Below are positions 60,916-64,000 of a stretch of 64,000 nt of DNA, one piece after another. A program made the translations under genes and the position numbers. Source of the DNA: UBA2386 sp046306335 (GTDB lineage Bacteria > Planctomycetota > UBA1135 > UBA2386); the NCBI GenBank assembly GCA_046306335.1, contig JBKDXM010000022.1, positions 1 through 64,000 on the forward strand, written 5' to 3'. The notes under the pieces were generated by a model that saw only the letters and a list, made by a program, of their open reading frames with translations, had not been told where the DNA came from and searched no databases. The stretch's first letter is position 1, and the number at the start of each line of letters is the position of its first letter.

Positions 60916-62949
60916 TCAGGGCCACGTCACCCGGCCGGCGACCGCGAGGGCGACCAGCGCCAGGCCGATGAGGCCCCAGGCGACGACGCTGTTGCGCGCT
61001 GCGACCGTCTCCGCGCGAGCGACCGCATCGAGGTCGATGGCCAAGCTGTCCAACTTGTCGCGCAGGCGGGGGCCGCTGTCGGCGTCCGCCGCGCCGGCGG
61101 CCGCCTCGTATTCGGCGCGCGCCGCGCGCAACTGCCGCAGCGACCAACGGGCATCGCCGGCGAGCTCGCGCAGGTACGAGGTCGCCTCGCTGCTGCCGTC
61201 GACCGCCGCGAGCACGGCGCTCCAGTCGCGGCGCTGCCGCGCCCGGAACGCCGCCATTTCGGCGTCACTCGCCGCGACCCGACCCGCGCAGGCGGTCAGC
61301 GCGCCCGTGTCCTTGCGATCGAGGTAGCTGCGCGCCAGCAGGAGATCGAGCACAGGCCGGTCGTCGACCAGGGGCTCGACCGACGCATCGATCGGGAACC
61401 AAGCGCCTTCGGCAACGGCGGCCACCAGCGCGCGCCACGCCGCTGCGTCCGCGTCGCTGGCGAAGCGCTCGTCGCCAAACACGAAACCGGCCAGGGCGGC
61501 CGGCGCGAGTTCGGCATCGCGCCGGGCGACGAGCAGCGCATTGCGCGACGACGGCACCAGCATGGCGTGCGCCGCCCCGAACACGCGCCGAAGCGATGCC
61601 CCGACGTGGACGAGCACGGGATCGTCGCGCCGCAGCGCGCCGACGTTGCAGACGATCACTCCGCCGGGTTCCAGGCGATCGTGCGCCGCGCGGAAGAACT
61701 CGACGCTGGCCAGATGCGCGGGGATGTAGACCTGGTGCGCGTAGGCGTCGACGTGGACGACGTGCCAGCGCTCGCGCGACCGATCGAGCAGCACCCGGCC
61801 GTCGAGCACGTAGCGGCGACCGCGGGCCTTGCGCCCGTCAAAGTACTCGTCGCCCAGCCGCATCGCCGCCGCGTCGATGTCGACCGCGTCGACCGTGGCA
61901 TCCGGATGAGCGGCGCCGTAGACCCGTCGCAGCGAGCCGGCGGCGTCGCCGATCGACAGCGCGCGCAGACCGGCTGGCCGCCGCCCGTCGCCCGCCAGCA
62001 ACGGCGCGACCGCATGCCAGTCGAAGTAGGCGCCAGCCGTGAAGCAGGTGCCATCGATGGCGAGCGAGTGGAACGAATCCAGCCCCTCGTTGATCGCCAG
62101 CCGTGTGCGCGTCGGCGGCGCCTCGGTGCGCAGCACCTGCAGGTACTGGACCCGGCTCTCGACCTCGGCGACCAATCGCTCCCCCGCCGTCGGCCTGCGC
62201 AGCGGTCCGTGCGGCGCCGTCGCGGTCGCGACGCAGAACAACGCTGCGACCACGGCGCCGGCGCGGCCTCTGCGGCTGGCGACCAGGCCGCCGGCCAAGG
62301 CGAGGCATGCGCCGGCAATCGCGAGGGTCGCGCGGCAGCCGAGCGTCGGCACGAGCCAGTGCGTCGCCGCGAACGTGCCGACGAGGCTGCCGATCGTCCC
62401 CGCGGCGGCCATCGCGCCGCTCGCCCTGCCGACGTCATCCCCGGCGCGGACGACGCCCGTGACGAGCATTGGCGACACGGCGCCGATCGCCAGCATCGCC
62501 GGCGCGAACAACGCCAGCGTCGCCGCCAGCGACCCCCGGACCATGGCCGGCATGGCGGCATCGAGCGGCATATCCCCTGGCACCAGCCACGCGCCGAGCG
62601 GCGCCGCCCACCAAGGCGCGAGGGCGATCGTGGCGCCCGCGAACAGGCAGATCCGCGTCAACGCGGGCGCGATGGCGACCCGCGCCGCGGCACGGCCGCC
62701 GAACCACGCGCCGCAGGCCAATGCCGCGAGGATGACGCCGATGACGTTGGTCCAGACGTAGGCGCTGTCGCCGAAGTGCGGCGCCAGCAAGCGCACGCCG
62801 GTGAGTTCGGCGGCCATGCAGCCGAAACCGGCCAGGAAGGCGACGCCGGCCGCGGCGCCCGCCCGGATGCCCGCGGCAGACGGCGCTGCGGCCGATTGGC
62901 CTTCGGCAGCCGCCGCGCGGCCGCGCACGCCGTCGGGGTCGGCGACCAC
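60916..62949 (-). CDS. Membrane protein fused to a spermidine-synthase-like domain
   Basis: This 677-residue protein has seven N-terminal membrane helices (starting AGAAAGVAFLAGFGCMAAEL), a middle soluble domain resembling spermidine synthase or a related methyltransferase (ALSIGDAAGSLRRVYG, VDAVDIDAAAM, HVVHVDAYAHQVYIP) and a final helix near the C-terminus. The usual GxGxG-type loop is degenerate, so aminopropyltransferase activity is doubtful. The start is GTG at 62949, 20 bases after the previous gene. The fusion to a transporter-like region is known in bacteria. Confidence 0.75.
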   Translation of the reverse strand: MVADPDGVRGRAAAAEGQSAAAPSAAGIRAGAAAGVAFLAGFGCMAAELTGVRLLAPHFGDSAYVWTNVIGVILAALACGAWFGGRAAARVAIAPALTRICLFAGATIALAPWWAAPLGAWLVPGDMPLDAAMPAMVRGSLAATLALFAPAMLAIGAVSPMLVTGVVRAGDDVGRASGAMAAAGTIGSLVGTFAATHWLVPTLGCRATLAIAGACLALAGGLVASRRGRAGAVVAALFCVATATAPHGPLRRPTAGERLVAEVESRVQYLQVLRTEAPPTRTRLAINEGLDSFHSLAIDGTCFTAGAYFDWHAVAPLLAGDGRRPAGLRALSIGDAAGSLRRVYGAAHPDATVDAVDIDAAAMRLGDEYFDGRKARGRRYVLDGRVLLDRSRERWHVVHVDAYAHQVYIPAHLASVEFFRAAHDRLEPGGVIVCNVGALRRDDPVLVHVGASLRRVFGAAHAMLVPSSRNALLVARRDAELAPAALAGFVFGDERFASDADAAAWRALVAAVAEGAWFPIDASVEPLVDDRPVLDLLLARSYLDRKDTGALTACAGRVAASDAEMAAFRARQRRDWSAVLAAVDGSSEATSYLRELAGDARWSLRQLRAARAEYEAAAGAADADSGPRLRDKLDSLAIDLDAVARAETVAARNSVVAWGLIGLALVALAVAGRVTWP

Positions 62950-62987
62950 TACTTCGGCACGGCGACCCACTACTTCGGCACGGCGAC
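62946..62987. repeat. 21-bp perfect tandem duplication over a stop codon
   Basis: Bases 62946-62966 and 62967-62987 are identical 21-base copies. On the minus strand each ends the reading VAVPK with TAG. The first copy read supplies the real stop (62972-62970) of the upstream gene; the second copy, just past it, provides a spare stop in the same frame. The GTG start of the downstream gene lies in the second copy. Confidence 0.9.
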
Positions 62988-64000
62988 GTTGTAGCGGACC
63001 GGGAACAGCAGCTCCCAGTCGCTGCGCACGATCACGTTCTCGCGCATGTCGCGGAAGCTGCGCGATCGTTTCTCGGTGATGGCCTTCTCGTTGACGACGA
63101 TGGTGAACTCCTTGTCGAGGTCGACGAGGTCGTCGTTGAGGAAGATCGTGAAGCGCTCGATGCCGACGGACTTGACCGTGATCCGGTTGGCGGCGCGGTC
63201 GGCGGAGCACTCCAGCCGCGGCTTCTTGTCGGCCGCGGCGTTCACCAGACGGTCGGCGACGACGATGTCGACCCAGAATGCATTGTTGAACTTGTCGTGG
63301 TTCGGCTCGACCACGACCTTCGTCGGCAACGGATTGCGCCGCTTGCTGCGGATCCACTCCTCCAGCTTGGGAGCCAGGTCCTTGTGCGGGTACTCGCCGA
63401 CGGCGTCGATCACGGTGACCGAGCCCGCGGCGAGTTCCTCGATGCGCTGCCGCAACGCGTCGACAGCCGTCGCCGTCGCTGCGGTCTTGATCATCAACAC
63501 GGGCACGCCCGCCATGCTGCCCAGGCGCAGGCCGTCGACGGCGACGGGCTCGCGCAGGATCACGCCGGCGAAACGATCGGGGAACATCGACACGAAGCGC
63601 AGACCGAAACCACAGTTGCCGCGCCCGCAGTCGAGGAAGAGCCGGCCGCGGTCGACGTTGAACGCATTCAGCGTCTCGGCGTAGGTGCCCCACATCCACG
63701 TGATGCGGCGCTGCTCCTCGGCGTCGTCCGCCTCGCGGCCGAAGTCCGGGATCGGATCGAACTCCATGCCGGCGATCGGATTCGGGATGTGGAAGATTGC
63801 TTCGCCGGCGAGCGGCGACTTGTCCCAGGTCGCGCTGAAGTACTCGCCCGCCTTGGCGAAGGCCGACGCCGGGTCGGCCGTCGCGCGGCCGGGCAACAGC
63901 CACATCGACAGATGCGGCACGTTCGCCTTGTACGTCTTGGGCAGGTAGTAGCTGTACTCCATCTGGGTCAGCTTGCTCTTCTCGTTCCAGAGCGTGCCGA
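62970..64000 (-). CDS. Partial alpha/beta-hydrolase-like protein
   Basis: This gene is open to the right edge of the window, so its N-terminus is missing. The visible part resembles an alpha/beta hydrolase: IPDFGREADDAEEQRRI, RLFLDCGRGNCGFGLRFVSMFPDRFAGVI, then PVLMIKTAA. The nucleophile elbow that usually reads GxSxG is GRGNCG, so the catalytic serine may be missing. It ends in a beta-rich domain of about 120 residues, RITVKSVGIERFTIFLNDDLVD. Substrate and activity are unknown. Confidence 0.6.
   Translation of the reverse strand, partial: GTLWNEKSKLTQMEYSYYLPKTYKANVPHLSMWLLPGRATADPASAFAKAGEYFSATWDKSPLAGEAIFHIPNPIAGMEFDPIPDFGREADDAEEQRRITWMWGTYAETLNAFNVDRGRLFLDCGRGNCGFGLRFVSMFPDRFAGVILREPVAVDGLRLGSMAGVPVLMIKTAATATAVDALRQRIEELAAGSVTVIDAVGEYPHKDLAPKLEEWIRSKRRNPLPTKVVVEPNHDKFNNAFWVDIVVADRLVNAAADKKPRLECSADRAANRITVKSVGIERFTIFLNDDLVDLDKEFTIVVNEKAITEKRSRSFRDMRENVIVRSDWELLFPVRYNVAVPK

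Overview
This window is very GC-rich chromosomal DNA, most likely from a member of the Planctomycetota. I infer that from the style of the secreted proteins: HEAT-repeat proteins whose mature N-terminus starts near HGGQYRGP, Gly/Pro-rich linkers, and large exported proteins of unknown function. The order recA, alaS, rpmF, plsX, fabH, fabG, acpP, fabF and the Gram-negative type envelope genes fit this. It is ordinary chromosome: no phage, IS element, CRISPR array or plasmid functions were seen.

Layout. 1-11.9 kb: a structured repeat, recA with a strong terminator, alaS, rpmF, a fatty-acid biosynthesis operon (plsX-fabH-fabG-acpP-fabF), a ROK sugar kinase and a D-Ala-D-Ala ligase. 11.9-17.7 kb (minus strand): tRNA-Leu(CAA), an Nfu-type Fe-S carrier with a zinc-ribbon partner, a secreted GH2-family protein and an M32 carboxypeptidase. 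17.8-26.9 kb: a degenerate histidine-kinase-like protein, a PhoB/PhoR-like two-component pair, thiC under a TPP riboswitch, a CvpA-like membrane protein, and two unusual plus-strand genes, one acidic and one TPR plus DUF2325-like.

27.0-37.1 kb is the most interesting part. It holds an apparently complete quinohemoprotein amine dehydrogenase (QHNDH) locus: qhpF (ABC exporter), qhpA (diheme alpha subunit), qhpD (radical SAM thioether-bond enzyme), qhpC (gamma subunit carrying the cysteine tryptophylquinone), qhpB (propeller beta subunit) and qhpE (subtilisin-like leader peptidase) on the minus strand. qhpG (flavin monooxygenase) converges on it from the other side. An outer-membrane-protein-like gene (DUF3187-like) lies just upstream of qhpF. 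All eight cross-linking residues of the gamma subunit are present with the spacing known from Paracoccus. The product should be a periplasmic enzyme that oxidises primary amines to aldehydes and passes electrons through two c-type hemes. The alpha and beta subunits carry extra low-complexity segments, and the gamma leader looks longer than usual.

37.2-44.7 kb: a lipoprotein, purC-mtnA, a small conserved-looking protein, ald-uppP, a pair of unrecognised genes and tRNA-Val(GAC) with an unusual C at position 33. 44.7-64.0 kb: a PaaZ/BoxD-like aldehyde dehydrogenase, two large secreted proteins, a PfkB kinase, a flippase-like membrane protein with a DUF366 gene, two lipoproteins, an inositol-monophosphatase-like protein, two tandem paralogous secreted HEAT-repeat proteins separated by a perfect terminator, a membrane protein fused to a spermidine-synthase-like domain, and a partial alpha/beta-hydrolase-like gene running off the right edge. 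Many neighbouring genes share start and stop codons (ATGA, GTGA or TGATG), which suggests widespread translational coupling.
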